The notes: a model not told the origin generated them from the letters alone. Shown: positions 1-5,396, counted from the stretch's first letter. The stretch is DNA of 5,396 nt from Melioribacteraceae bacterium (GCA_026987055.1 JALSNL010000039.1:1-5396); one strand, 5' to 3'. Translations and numbers: made by a program.

Positions 1-2
1 GA

Positions 3-365
3 AGAAGAAAAGCGGAAGACCATTATCAAAACGGTGTTGTGGGCGATAAAGGAGTTTATACAACAGTAGAAGACTTACTGAAATTTGATCAAGAGTTATA
101 CAAAGGAACTTTAGTTAATAAAGAAAGTTTGGAGCTTGCTTTCGAGCCGGCTTATAAAAGACTATACATAAACGATAATTACGGTTACGGTTGGAGAATT
201 AATGCAGCAGACTCAACTAATAAAATTGTCTATCATACCGGATGGTGGAAAGGTTTTAGATCTTATTTTATTAGAGAACTTGGAAAGAAAAAAACCATTA
301 TTATTTTAAGTAATATTTCTAATCGATCAATTTTTGGTACAAAAGAATTGATTGAGCTGTTTTAA
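3..365 (+). CDS. C-terminal part of a serine beta-lactamase / PBP4*-type hydrolase (5' truncated by window edge)
   Basis: The reading frame is open from the first complete codon at position 3, so the N-terminus, with the expected SxxK nucleophile and YxN motif, lies outside the window. A GTG at 39 is in frame but is probably an internal valine, because the protein reads on upstream as ...HYQNGVVGDKGVYTTVEDL. The stretch GDKGVYTTVEDLLKFDQELY is typical of class C beta-lactamase/PBP4*/esterase proteins, where a G-x-x-G-x-x-(S/T)T-x-x-D-L-x-K segment follows the active-site core. The H-T-G triplet at 234-242, followed by WWKGFRSYF, is the third conserved motif (KTG/HxG) on the strand lining the active site. 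The following hydrophobic strand (TIIILSNIS) also fits the fold. The family covers D,D-peptidases, esterases and beta-lactamase-like enzymes, usually exported; this fragment cannot tell which. The frame ends on TAA with no obvious terminator after it. Confidence 0.85.
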   Translation, partial: RRKAEDHYQNGVVGDKGVYTTVEDLLKFDQELYKGTLVNKESLELAFEPAYKRLYINDNYGYGWRINAADSTNKIVYHTGWWKGFRSYFIRELGKKKTIIILSNISNRSIFGTKELIELF

Positions 366-447
366 ATTTGATAAATTACCTTTATTTGTTCGACCATAAT
401 TATATTTTAGCAATCAAACTTTAATTAGTTATTCCTATCTTTACTTT
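363..447 (+). promoter_or_regulatory. intergenic region with a candidate -7 box for the methyltransferase-rlmD unit
   Basis: This AT-rich gap separates the beta-lactamase-like gene from the methyltransferase. TAAATTTG at 363-370, overlapping the upstream stop codon, fits the Bacteroidota -7 consensus TAnnTTTG exactly. However, no TTTG-type -33 element sits at the usual distance: the nearest TTG-containing words are about 12 and 26 bases upstream. No Shine-Dalgarno sequence precedes the ATG at 448. A promoter for the two-gene unit is expected here, but its position is uncertain. Confidence 0.25.
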
Positions 448-1158
448 ATGAAAAATTCACAAAAAGTGTTATTGCCCGGTTTAACAAGGCAACTAAAATT
501 TCTATTAAATGAAGTGGAAATAGAAAATTTTAACATCCTTGTTGTTGGCTCCGGCAGTGTGCAAATTGCAAAGCTATTACAAAACAAAACCGGCAAAACT
601 TTGGATATTATTGTAGAAGATTACGAATCCTTAATGAATTCTAATTTACTACTGAAAGAGAAGGGAAATATACAAGTTAAGTTAATGGATTTTGAACATA
701 CCGATTACAACAACGAAACCTTTGATTTGGTTTTTGCCCAAGCTTCCGTTTCTAATTTCAGACGTAATAAAATTGTTAAGGAAATTAAACGAATATTAAA
801 ACCCAAAAGCTATTTTACTGTTGGCGAAGTAACCAAATTGCAAAATGAATTACCAAATTTTGTTGCTGAAATTTTTAATTATTCTGAAATTAACCCTTTG
901 CTTGAAACCGAAATAACAAAATATTACGAATCAAGGAACTTTGAAATAATTGCGCAGAAAGATTTGTCTTATACATTAAAAGAATATTATTCAACTAATA
1001 TAAATAGACTTAAAACAACGGAGAAAAAATTATCCGAAGAAGAAAAAACATATTATAAAAAACTATTAAAAAAAATTAGTCATGAAAGTAACGCCTACTT
1101 AAAATTAGGTGCCGATAAATTTATTGGATTTAAAACCTTATTATTAAAGAAAAATTAA
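448..1158 (+). CDS. class I SAM-dependent methyltransferase, substrate unknown
   Basis: This 236-residue soluble protein has a Rossmann-type methyltransferase core. Motif I is ILVVGSGSV (residues 30-38, glycine-rich SAM loop). A strand ending in acidic E57/D58 (IIVEDY) would bind the ribose hydroxyls, and MDFEHTDY (80-87) matches the adenine-contacting segment. FDLVFAQASVSNF (92-104) is motif IV and IKRILKPKSYFTVGEV (112-127) is the post-motif 'LKPGG'-like strand. The last 110 residues form a lysine-rich, probably helical C-terminal domain (ESRNFEIIAQKDLSYTLKEYY onward) that would shape the substrate site. I do not recognise the substrate; small-molecule, lipid/quinone and RNA targets are all open. 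The start is ATG without a Shine-Dalgarno. The stop lies one base before rlmD, so the two are very likely co-transcribed and translationally coupled, which hints at but does not prove a role in RNA or translation. Confidence 0.85.
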   Translation: MKNSQKVLLPGLTRQLKFLLNEVEIENFNILVVGSGSVQIAKLLQNKTGKTLDIIVEDYESLMNSNLLLKEKGNIQVKLMDFEHTDYNNETFDLVFAQASVSNFRRNKIVKEIKRILKPKSYFTVGEVTKLQNELPNFVAEIFNYSEINPLLETEITKYYESRNFEIIAQKDLSYTLKEYYSTNINRLKTTEKKLSEEEKTYYKKLLKKISHESNAYLKLGADKFIGFKTLLLKKN

Positions 1159-1159
1159 A

Positions 1160-2602
1160 ATGAAAAAAAACGACATAGTAGAATTTAAAATAGAAAAATA
1201 TGCTTTCGAAGGGAAAGGAATTGTTAGAATTAACCAATCCGAACTAAACCATATAAATGATGATACGGAAAAGAAGTATGTTATATTTGTACACAATTCT
1301 TATCCCGGAGATATTGTAAAAGCGAAAATATTAAAACTGAAAAAATCTTACGGAGAAGCAAAAACCGTTGAAGTTATTAAACCTTCGCCGGAAAGAACAA
1401 AAGCAAAGTGTAGACACTTTGGTGTTTGCGGTGGTTGTAAACAACAAGACTTAAATTATGAATCTCAAGTCAAATATAAACACGAACAAGTTAGAGACGC
1501 TTTTGAAAGGCTTGGCGGATTTACCGGTTTTAAAATGCTTCCCATCATCCGTTCCGGAAAAGTTTATCATTACAGAAACAAAATGGATTTTTCTTTTACT
1601 CCGCAACGTTGGTTAATGCCCGAAGAAATTAATGAAGCTGAAATTTTAGATAAACATTTTGCACTTGGTTTTCACGTTCCAAAAGTTTTTAGTAAAGTTA
1701 TTAATATTGAAGAATGTTATTTGCAAACAGATAGAGCAACGGAAATACTTAACTTTACCAGAGAACATTTCAAATCCAAAAACACTTCTATTTATGATAC
1801 CCGAAATAATGAAGGCTATTTACGTAATCTTGTTTTAAGAGAATCTTTCGGATTAAATCAATTTATGGTTAATCTTGTTACATTTACCGAAGATAAAAAT
1901 TTAATGCAGGAATACACAGATGAACTTATTAAAAAATTTCCCTTTGTTACCACAGTGGTTAATAATGTAAACTTACGTAAAGCACAAGTAGCTTACGGAG
2001 ATTTTGAAAATGTTCATTTTGGTGAAGGAAATATTTATGATACAATTGGAAGTTATAGATTTAGAATTAGTGCAAATTCGTTTTTCCAAACAAACACATT
2101 TCAGGCGGAAAAACTTTACCAAACCGCTGTGGATTTTGCCGGGTTTACAGGTAACGAAGTTGTTTACGATTTATATTCCGGAGCAAGTACAATTTCCATT
2201 TTTATCTCTAAATTTGTTAAAGAAGTTTACGGTTTTGAATCCGTAAGAAGTGCAATTAAAGACGGAAAAAATAATTGTAAAATTAATAATGTAGGTAATG
2301 TAAAATCTTTTGAAGCTGATTTAAACAAATCGTTTTTGCCTAATATAAAAGAATATAAAACACCAAAACCAAACGTAATAATTGCCGATCCGCCAAGAGC
2401 GGGAATGAACCCTAAAACAGTGAAAGATATTTTAGAACTTGGACCTGAAAAAATTGTTTATGTAAGCTGCAACCCAACAACACAAGCGCGAGATGTAAAA
2501 CTACTTTGCGAAGAAAAATATAAATTGGTAAAAATTCAACCTGTTGATATGTTTCCGCAGACTTATCACATCGAAAATATTGCGTTGCTGGTTAAGAAGT
2601 AA
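1160..2602 (+). CDS. rlmD: RlmD-type 23S rRNA (uracil-C5)-methyltransferase, [4Fe-4S] TrmA/RumA family
   Basis: The 480-residue product is full length for the RumA/TrmA family, which transfers a methyl group from SAM to C5 of a uracil in RNA through a covalent cysteine adduct. An N-terminal TRAM RNA-binding domain spans about residues 1-75 (KYVIFVHNSYPGDIVKAKI within it). An iron-sulfur motif C-x5-C-x2-C follows (C84, C90, C93), and the fourth ligand is probably C186 (IEECYL). The central domain leads to SFFQTN (307-312). The SAM loop is YDLYSGASTIS (336-346), the DPPRAG motif starts at D410, and the catalytic nucleophile is C437 in YVSCNP. E472 in the DMFPQTYHIE segment is the likely general base. 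An RlmD assignment (E. coli U1939) fits best by architecture, but a dual-specificity RlmCD-like or RlmC-like enzyme is possible. The second glycine of the SAM loop is replaced by S343. The start is set by a one-base gap after the upstream stop. Confidence 0.92.
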   Translation: MKKNDIVEFKIEKYAFEGKGIVRINQSELNHINDDTEKKYVIFVHNSYPGDIVKAKILKLKKSYGEAKTVEVIKPSPERTKAKCRHFGVCGGCKQQDLNYESQVKYKHEQVRDAFERLGGFTGFKMLPIIRSGKVYHYRNKMDFSFTPQRWLMPEEINEAEILDKHFALGFHVPKVFSKVINIEECYLQTDRATEILNFTREHFKSKNTSIYDTRNNEGYLRNLVLRESFGLNQFMVNLVTFTEDKNLMQEYTDELIKKFPFVTTVVNNVNLRKAQVAYGDFENVHFGEGNIYDTIGSYRFRISANSFFQTNTFQAEKLYQTAVDFAGFTGNEVVYDLYSGASTISIFISKFVKEVYGFESVRSAIKDGKNNCKINNVGNVKSFEADLNKSFLPNIKEYKTPKPNVIIADPPRAGMNPKTVKDILELGPEKIVYVSCNPTTQARDVKLLCEEKYKLVKIQPVDMFPQTYHIENIALLVKK

Positions 2603-2615
2603 TATAAAATTAAGA

Positions 2616-2647
2616 TTTTGTTTTTCTCCTAATTATTACTAAATTTA
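2616..2647 (+). promoter_or_regulatory. candidate Bacteroidota-type promoter inside repeat A, upstream of fic
   Basis: TTTTG (2616-2620) is followed after 19 bases by TAAATTTA (2640-2647), which differs from the -7 consensus TAnnTTTG only at its last base. The spacing agrees with the known Bacteroidota -33/-7 arrangement. Transcription would begin near 2653 and leave a leader of about 65 bases before fic. The -7-like box lies exactly in the spacer of the inverted repeat, so a protein or hairpin there could control it. AT-rich sequence produces such matches easily, and the consensus may not apply if the host is outside Bacteroidota. Confidence 0.3.
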
Positions 2648-2665
2648 CAATAATTAGGAATTTTT
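2627..2665 (+). terminator. hairpin with T-rich tail downstream of rlmD
   Basis: TCCTAATTATT (2627-2637) and AATAATTAGGA (2649-2659) are perfect 11-base inverted arms around an 11-base loop. A T5 tract follows immediately (2661-2665), and further T-rich sequence continues to 2677. The position 24 bases after the rlmD stop and the T tract suit an intrinsic terminator for the methyltransferase-rlmD unit. Against this, the stem is almost all A-T and therefore weak. The partner copy at 4145-4185 has a longer stem but no T tract, so an operator role is an alternative. Confidence 0.5.
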
Positions 2666-2702
2666 CATTTTTACTTTATCAGTTTAAATTCGACAAATAT
2701 TT

Positions 2703-2706
2703 GGAG
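2703..2706 (+). promoter_or_regulatory. possible Shine-Dalgarno of fic
   Basis: GGAG lies 10 bases before the fic ATG at 2717. It is the only clear purine-rich ribosome-binding-like element before any start in the window. The spacing is slightly long, and such sites are little used in Bacteroidota, so its role is uncertain. It does support the ATG at 2717 as the start. Confidence 0.3.
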
Positions 2707-2716
2707 ATTTTTATAA

Positions 2717-4060
2717 ATGCAAAAGTTGGAAAAAGCCCCTAAGTGGTCTAGTAAAAAAAACATTACATCAACAGTTAAATTGTTGAACAATGAAGATATG
2801 CTTCCGTTAACAAAAAAGATAAATGAAGAATATCTATATTGGGATAAAGTTAAATATCAAAATATTCCTAATTATTTAACGCATAAAGAATTATGGGCAG
2901 TAATAAAATTAAAAAGATATTCCCTAGCGAAAGTATTGAAGTTTGGCAATTATACGTTTCAATTTAATATTACCGATCTAATGCAGCAACAATTACATCA
3001 ATTTGATATGAGTTTAGGTGGAAGTTTGGAAAGTAAAAGTTTAATTCCTGATAATGAAAAACAACGATACATGGTAAGTTCAATAATGGAAGAAGCCATT
3101 GCTTCCAGTCAATTGGAAGGAGCTATTACAACACGTAAAAAAGCTAAAGAAATGTTAAGGAAAAATAAAAAACCAAGTAATAAATCCGAACAAATGATTC
3201 TTAATAATTATAATACAATTAAACATATTGTTAATAATAAAAATCAAAAACTTACTAAAACTGCTTTGTTGAATATTCATAAATTAGTTACTAAAAATAC
3301 TTTGGATAAAAATAAAGACGAAGGAGTTTTTAGAAAAAATAATGAAACAAGAGTGGTTGATCCTTATGACGGACAAGTTCATCATATTCCACCGCACTAT
3401 AAAGAATTAAATAAATTAATTTCCGCTCTTTGTTTTTTTTTTAATGATGAGAAGGATGATTTTTTTATTCATCCAATAATAAAGGCAAGCATTATTCATT
3501 TTATGATCGGATACATTCATCCTTTTGTTGATGGAAACGGGAGAACCGCAAGAGCCTTGTTTTATTGGTATCTATTACGTAAAGGATATTGGTTAACCGA
3601 ATTTCTTTCAATATCAAAGTTAATTATTAAAACAAGAATCCAATACGCAAAAGCATTTCAATATTCCGAAATTGACGATAATGATATAACATATTTTATT
3701 AAATATAATCTAAGGGCAATGGATTTAGCATTTGAGGATTTGAAAAAATACATCAGAAGAAAATTAAAGGAAAAGAAGAAGATAATTGAGTTTCAGAGAA
3801 TAAAAGATGTAAACGAAAGACAAGCAATTATTCTAAAATGGTTATACGAAGAACCTAATCTTATGTTTACTGTTAAAGAAATAGAAACAAGATTTAGTAT
3901 TTCCAACCAAACAGCGAGGACGGATTTAACAAATCTGGTTAAAAAAGGATTTATGGAGCTAATATTTCTCAATAAGAAAAAACAAGCTTTTGGGAAAAGT
4001 AAAAAATTTGATAAACTTATTTCCAAGTTAAAAATAAATAACCATGAATGGATAAAATAG
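2717..4060 (+). CDS. class II Fic family protein (AMPylase type) with C-terminal winged-helix domain
   Basis: The 447-residue protein has the complete Fic signature HPFVDGNGRTAR at residues 268-279 (H268 at bases 3518-3520). The catalytic histidine, metal-binding D272, the anion-binding GNG loop and both arginines are all intact, so transfer of AMP from ATP to a target hydroxyl is expected. An N-terminal Fic_N-like region spans about residues 30-135. It ends in the inhibitory helix motif S130-SQL-E134-G135, matching (S/T)xxxE(G/N); its position before the Fic core makes this a class II Fic with built-in auto-inhibition and no need for a separate antitoxin. The substrate flap is near HHIPPHYKEL (222-231). 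Residues about 365-440 form a winged helix-turn-helix: TVKEIETRF, recognition helix NQTARTDLTNLVKKGF, then a basic wing. This is the layout seen in many Bacteroides Fic proteins. The target is unknown. The gene carries a T10 tract at 3433-3442 and is bracketed by direct repeats. Several stretches, such as 3181-3260, look more AT-rich than rlmD. Confidence 0.93.
   Translation: MQKLEKAPKWSSKKNITSTVKLLNNEDMLPLTKKINEEYLYWDKVKYQNIPNYLTHKELWAVIKLKRYSLAKVLKFGNYTFQFNITDLMQQQLHQFDMSLGGSLESKSLIPDNEKQRYMVSSIMEEAIASSQLEGAITTRKKAKEMLRKNKKPSNKSEQMILNNYNTIKHIVNNKNQKLTKTALLNIHKLVTKNTLDKNKDEGVFRKNNETRVVDPYDGQVHHIPPHYKELNKLISALCFFFNDEKDDFFIHPIIKASIIHFMIGYIHPFVDGNGRTARALFYWYLLRKGYWLTEFLSISKLIIKTRIQYAKAFQYSEIDDNDITYFIKYNLRAMDLAFEDLKKYIRRKLKEKKKIIEFQRIKDVNERQAIILKWLYEEPNLMFTVKEIETRFSISNQTARTDLTNLVKKGFMELIFLNKKKQAFGKSKKFDKLISKLKINNHEWIK
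3433..3442 (+). repeat. T10 homopolymer inside fic
   Basis: Ten consecutive T residues encode the end of Cys239 and Phe240-242 of Fic, and a T7 run follows at 3460-3466. The tract lies before the catalytic HPF motif. A one- or two-base slip in replication or transcription would therefore cut the protein short ahead of its active site. Confidence 0.9.
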
Positions 4061-4142
4061 AGCTATCTAATACTATTCATATTACAAAGATCACTATATT
4101 TTTTAAATAAATAACATAAAATTAAGATTTTGTTTTTCTCTA

Positions 4143-4162
4143 AATTATTCCTAATTATTCCT
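4143..4162. repeat. 10-base tandem duplication in repeat B
   Basis: AATTATTCCT occurs twice in a row (4143-4152, 4153-4162) and is followed by a partial third start, AATT. Copy A has only one unit. The extra unit lengthens the left hairpin arm and moves the TTTTG word (4128-4132) from 19 to 29 bases from the -7-like TAATTTTA (4162-4169), one helical turn more. Confidence 0.85.
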
Positions 4163-4185
4163 AATTTTACAATAATTAGGAATAA
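4145..4185. other. 15-base perfect inverted repeat in repeat B (hairpin or operator)
   Basis: TTATTCCTAATTATT (4145-4159) is the exact reverse complement of AATAATTAGGAATAA (4171-4185), with an 11-base spacer. It could act as a terminator hairpin for fic, but no T tract follows on the + strand. A symmetric protein-binding site is therefore at least as likely. Only 25 bases separate it from the next start codon, leaving no room for a separate downstream promoter. Confidence 0.6.
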
Positions 4186-4210
4186 CATTAATTAAATTAT
4201 CAGGCTAGCT

Positions 4211-4498
4211 ATGAACTTATTTTCATTTATCCAACTTCAAACAAAATTAGCAGAAAAAACCACCGGTGATTGGACGATACTTATTTTAATCCAAATTGTT
4301 CTTATAGCTCTTTTTGTATTTATGGTTTCTGCAATATGCAAAAAAGTTAAACCTATTGATGGAGAACCTTCGCCAAAAAAAACTTGCCTTATAATTAGTA
4401 TTATGACTTTTATAGCTTATGTTGTTATGGCGTTAATTATTTGGGAAGTTGCCGAAGCTCAACTATTGGGTCCTGCGATAAACGGTAGTATGATTTGA
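4211..4498 (+). CDS. small membrane protein with two transmembrane helices, function unknown
   Basis: I do not recognise this 95-residue protein. It has two clear hydrophobic helices, about residues 21-42 (WTILILIQIVLIALFVFMVS...) and 59-79 (CLIISIMTFIAYVVMALIIW). They are joined by a short lysine-rich loop (CKKVKPIDGEPSPKK). By the positive-inside rule the loop should be cytoplasmic and both termini on the outer side of the inner membrane. There is no enzymatic motif and no signal peptidase site. The ATG lies 7 bases after repeat B and has no convincing Shine-Dalgarno. The TGA stop overlaps the TTG start of the lipoprotein gene by four bases, so the two are probably co-expressed. Whether this pair belongs with fic is unclear. 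Confidence 0.7.
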   Translation: MNLFSFIQLQTKLAEKTTGDWTILILIQIVLIALFVFMVSAICKKVKPIDGEPSPKKTCLIISIMTFIAYVVMALIIWEVAEAQLLGPAINGSMI

Positions 4499-5013
4499 AA
4501 AAATATTTTACACATTTTGTTCTAGTTCAACTAATTTTTGTTTTATCCGCTTGTGGAGTTACAATAAAAGAAAAAAGTAATTGTGTTCCTAAAGTAAAAT
4601 TTGTTTCTACGCAAAGTGTTAAACTACATTTAATAAAGCTACTTGACCCAAATTTTAGCTATAGTGATTTAAAGCTTAAAGATGACGAAAGTTTTTTATG
4701 TATTTCCACACCTAATATTATTAGCTGCGATGATAGTTTTGGAAAATTAAAAGTTACAAAACTTCCGGTAGGTACGGAGTTACAACTTACCGGCGATGCA
4801 AAAAAAATAGAACCTTATGGTTTATCAACAGCTTTTAAAAACGATATGATTTATCTTAAAGGAACAATAAAAAATAAAACTATTTGGTTTCCTTTTTTTG
4901 AATTGCATTTGTTCGCGGAATATTTAAATGAATCAAAGTTAAATACTGAAAGTTGTAAAACATTGGGAATTACAGATTCTACAATGGTAGATAATATAAA
5001 TTGCTTTAATTGA
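4495..5013 (+). CDS. putative lipoprotein starting on TTG, translationally coupled to the membrane protein
   Basis: The 172-residue product begins with a lipoprotein signal peptide: basic MKKYFTHF, a hydrophobic core VLVQLIFV, and the lipobox LSAC with the lipidated cysteine at C20. Residue +2 is glycine, so outer-membrane sorting is expected under the E. coli rule. The start must be TTG at 4495: an in-frame TAG at 4486-4488 blocks any earlier start, and this TTG gives a complete signal peptide. It overlaps the upstream TGA as TTGA, a typical termination-reinitiation arrangement. The mature part has five further cysteines (30, 69, 78, 154, 170) and the segment KVTKLPVGTELQLTGDA, which suggests a beta-rich fold. 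I recognise no named family. Confidence 0.75.
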   Translation: MKKYFTHFVLVQLIFVLSACGVTIKEKSNCVPKVKFVSTQSVKLHLIKLLDPNFSYSDLKLKDDESFLCISTPNIISCDDSFGKLKVTKLPVGTELQLTGDAKKIEPYGLSTAFKNDMIYLKGTIKNKTIWFPFFELHLFAEYLNESKLNTESCKTLGITDSTMVDNINCFN

Positions 5014-5018
5014 GCAGC

Positions 5019-5354
5019 TTATTTTTTTAATGCAATGGAAATTATTTTTATAACACCAATTGATTTCGATTTGGATGAGTCTGCACAATAATATTCTTTA
5101 TCATAATGCAAATCAATATATTGTACAATAACATTTGTTCTCGGTGATTTTTTAAAATATGGAGATATAACACTTTCGCTTTCCGGTTTGTATTTTACAC
5201 TGTCCAATTCAACAAAAAAGCCGCAACCGTCAATATTAGATTCGCCGGTCCAAATAATAGCGGCATTATCATCATAAATAACATCACTTGGTTCTTGACA
5301 GCTTAATAAAATGAACAAATTAGAAAGTAAAAATAATAATATAAAATTCTTCAT
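5019..5354 (-). CDS. small lipoprotein with a DGCGFFVEL segment, function unknown
   Basis: This minus-strand gene encodes 111 residues from the ATG at 5352-5354. A TTG two codons earlier (5358-5360) would only add M-A before the signal peptide, so ATG is preferred. The signal peptide MKNFILLFLLSNLFILLSC ends in the lipobox LLSC with C19 lipidated. The mature part has a central DGCGFFVELDSVKYKPE segment, a hydrophobic strand NVIVQYIDL, C90 and a closing strand GVIKIISI. This resembles small lipoproteins common in Bacteroidota with a D-G-C-G-(F/W) core, a beta-strand pair and a second cysteine near the end; a C44-C90 disulfide is plausible. The gene converges on the + strand lipoprotein with 5 bases between stops. 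Its promoter should lie in the AT-rich 5361-5396, but no clear boxes were found there. Confidence 0.75.
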   Translation of the reverse strand: MKNFILLFLLSNLFILLSCQEPSDVIYDDNAAIIWTGESNIDGCGFFVELDSVKYKPESESVISPYFKKSPRTNVIVQYIDLHYDKEYYCADSSKSKSIGVIKIISIALKK

Positions 5355-5396
5355 AGCCAATAAATTTTTATTCTTAAATTAATGAACGCCAATCCG

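Larger units (their letters stand above)
2604..2682. repeat. direct repeat copy A, between rlmD and fic
   Basis: This is the left copy of a direct repeat; its partner is at 4116-4203. The first 25 bases (2604-2628) are identical to 4116-4140. The next 32 bases match the partner at all but 4 positions once a 10-base block present only in the partner is left out. The right tail is more divergent but ends in the same TTATCAG (2676-2682). The repeat starts one base after the rlmD stop codon and ends 34 bases before the fic start. It contains a hairpin, listed separately. No transposase or integrase is associated with it. Confidence 0.85.
4116..4203. repeat. direct repeat copy B, between fic and the membrane protein gene
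   Basis: This is the right copy of the repeat whose partner is at 2604-2682, in the same orientation. The first 25 bases are identical, then a 10-base insertion and a few substitutions follow, and it closes with the same TTATCAG (4197-4203). It begins 55 bases after the fic stop and ends 7 bases before the ATG at 4211. The starts of the two copies are 1512 bases apart, so fic occupies a compact unit between them. Confidence 0.85.

Noticed and set aside
39..41. GTG as the start of a short 108-residue protein
   Set aside because: The frame is open upstream to the window edge and its residues continue the beta-lactamase-family pattern, so this is an internal valine of a truncated gene.
436..443. 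TATCTTTA as a -7 box for a leaderless methyltransferase transcript
   Set aside because: It lies 5 bases from the ATG, and no TTTG-like -33 element is found about 19-21 bases upstream.
422..449. Possible degenerate third copy of the repeat's right half before the methyltransferase (TAATTAG ... TTTACTTTAT, as at 2651-2679)
   Set aside because: Only short AT-rich words match, with different spacing and no left 25-base block; chance is likely.
2004..2246. 80-residue open frame on the + strand inside rlmD
   Set aside because: It lies entirely within the conserved RlmD catalytic region in another frame and shows no domain or signal of its own.
3793..4026. 77-residue open frame on the - strand inside fic
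   Set aside because: It is antisense to the Fic winged-helix domain; its hydrophobic character follows from the AT-rich complement.
2604..4203. fic unit as an insertion sequence or integrated element with att sites
   Set aside because: There is no transposase, integrase or terminal inverted repeat at the ends, and the repeats overlap regulatory-looking hairpins, so only a repeat-flanked unit is claimed.
5000..5030. Bidirectional terminator between the convergent lipoprotein genes
   Set aside because: Only a 3-base stem (GCT/AGC) can be drawn before the T7 tract at 5022-5028, which is coding on the minus strand; too weak to annotate.

Overview
The window is AT-rich chromosomal DNA from a bacterium that looks like a member of the Bacteroidota or the wider FCB group; Ignavibacteria-like organisms are a plausible narrower guess. 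The reasons are the low GC, the near absence of Shine-Dalgarno sequences before starts, short lipoproteins with classic lipoboxes, and the style of the RlmD and Fic proteins. This placement is an impression from protein style, not a search result.

Layout, left to right. Positions 3-365 (+) hold the C-terminal end of a serine beta-lactamase/PBP4-type protein whose N-terminus lies outside the window. Positions 448-1158 and 1160-2602 (+) are a tight two-gene unit: a class I SAM-dependent methyltransferase of unknown substrate, then, after a single base, RlmD, the iron-sulfur RNA uracil-C5 methyltransferase. Positions 2717-4060 (+) encode a complete class II Fic enzyme (AMPylase type) with a built-in inhibitory motif and a C-terminal winged-helix domain. 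Positions 4211-4498 and 4495-5013 (+) encode a small two-helix membrane protein and a lipoprotein that starts on TTG inside its partner's stop codon. Positions 5019-5354 (-) encode a second small lipoprotein that converges on the first with a 5-base gap.

The most notable non-coding signal is a direct repeat of about 80-88 bases that brackets fic. One copy (2604-2682) begins one base after the rlmD stop. The other (4116-4203) lies between fic and the membrane/lipoprotein pair. The copies share a perfect 25-base left block and a hairpin-forming inverted repeat, and in both the hairpin spacer holds a sequence resembling a Bacteroidota -7 promoter box. The right-hand copy also carries a 10-base tandem duplication. 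The repeats could be terminators, operator/promoter modules, or recombination scars from acquisition of fic; the sequence alone does not decide.

How the genes might work together: the methyltransferase and RlmD are probably co-transcribed housekeeping or RNA-modification functions. Fic, the membrane protein and the lipoprotein may form a separate accessory block, with the Fic winged helix a candidate reader of the repeated palindromes. That last link is inference. No RNA genes, CRISPR array, transposase or integrase were seen.
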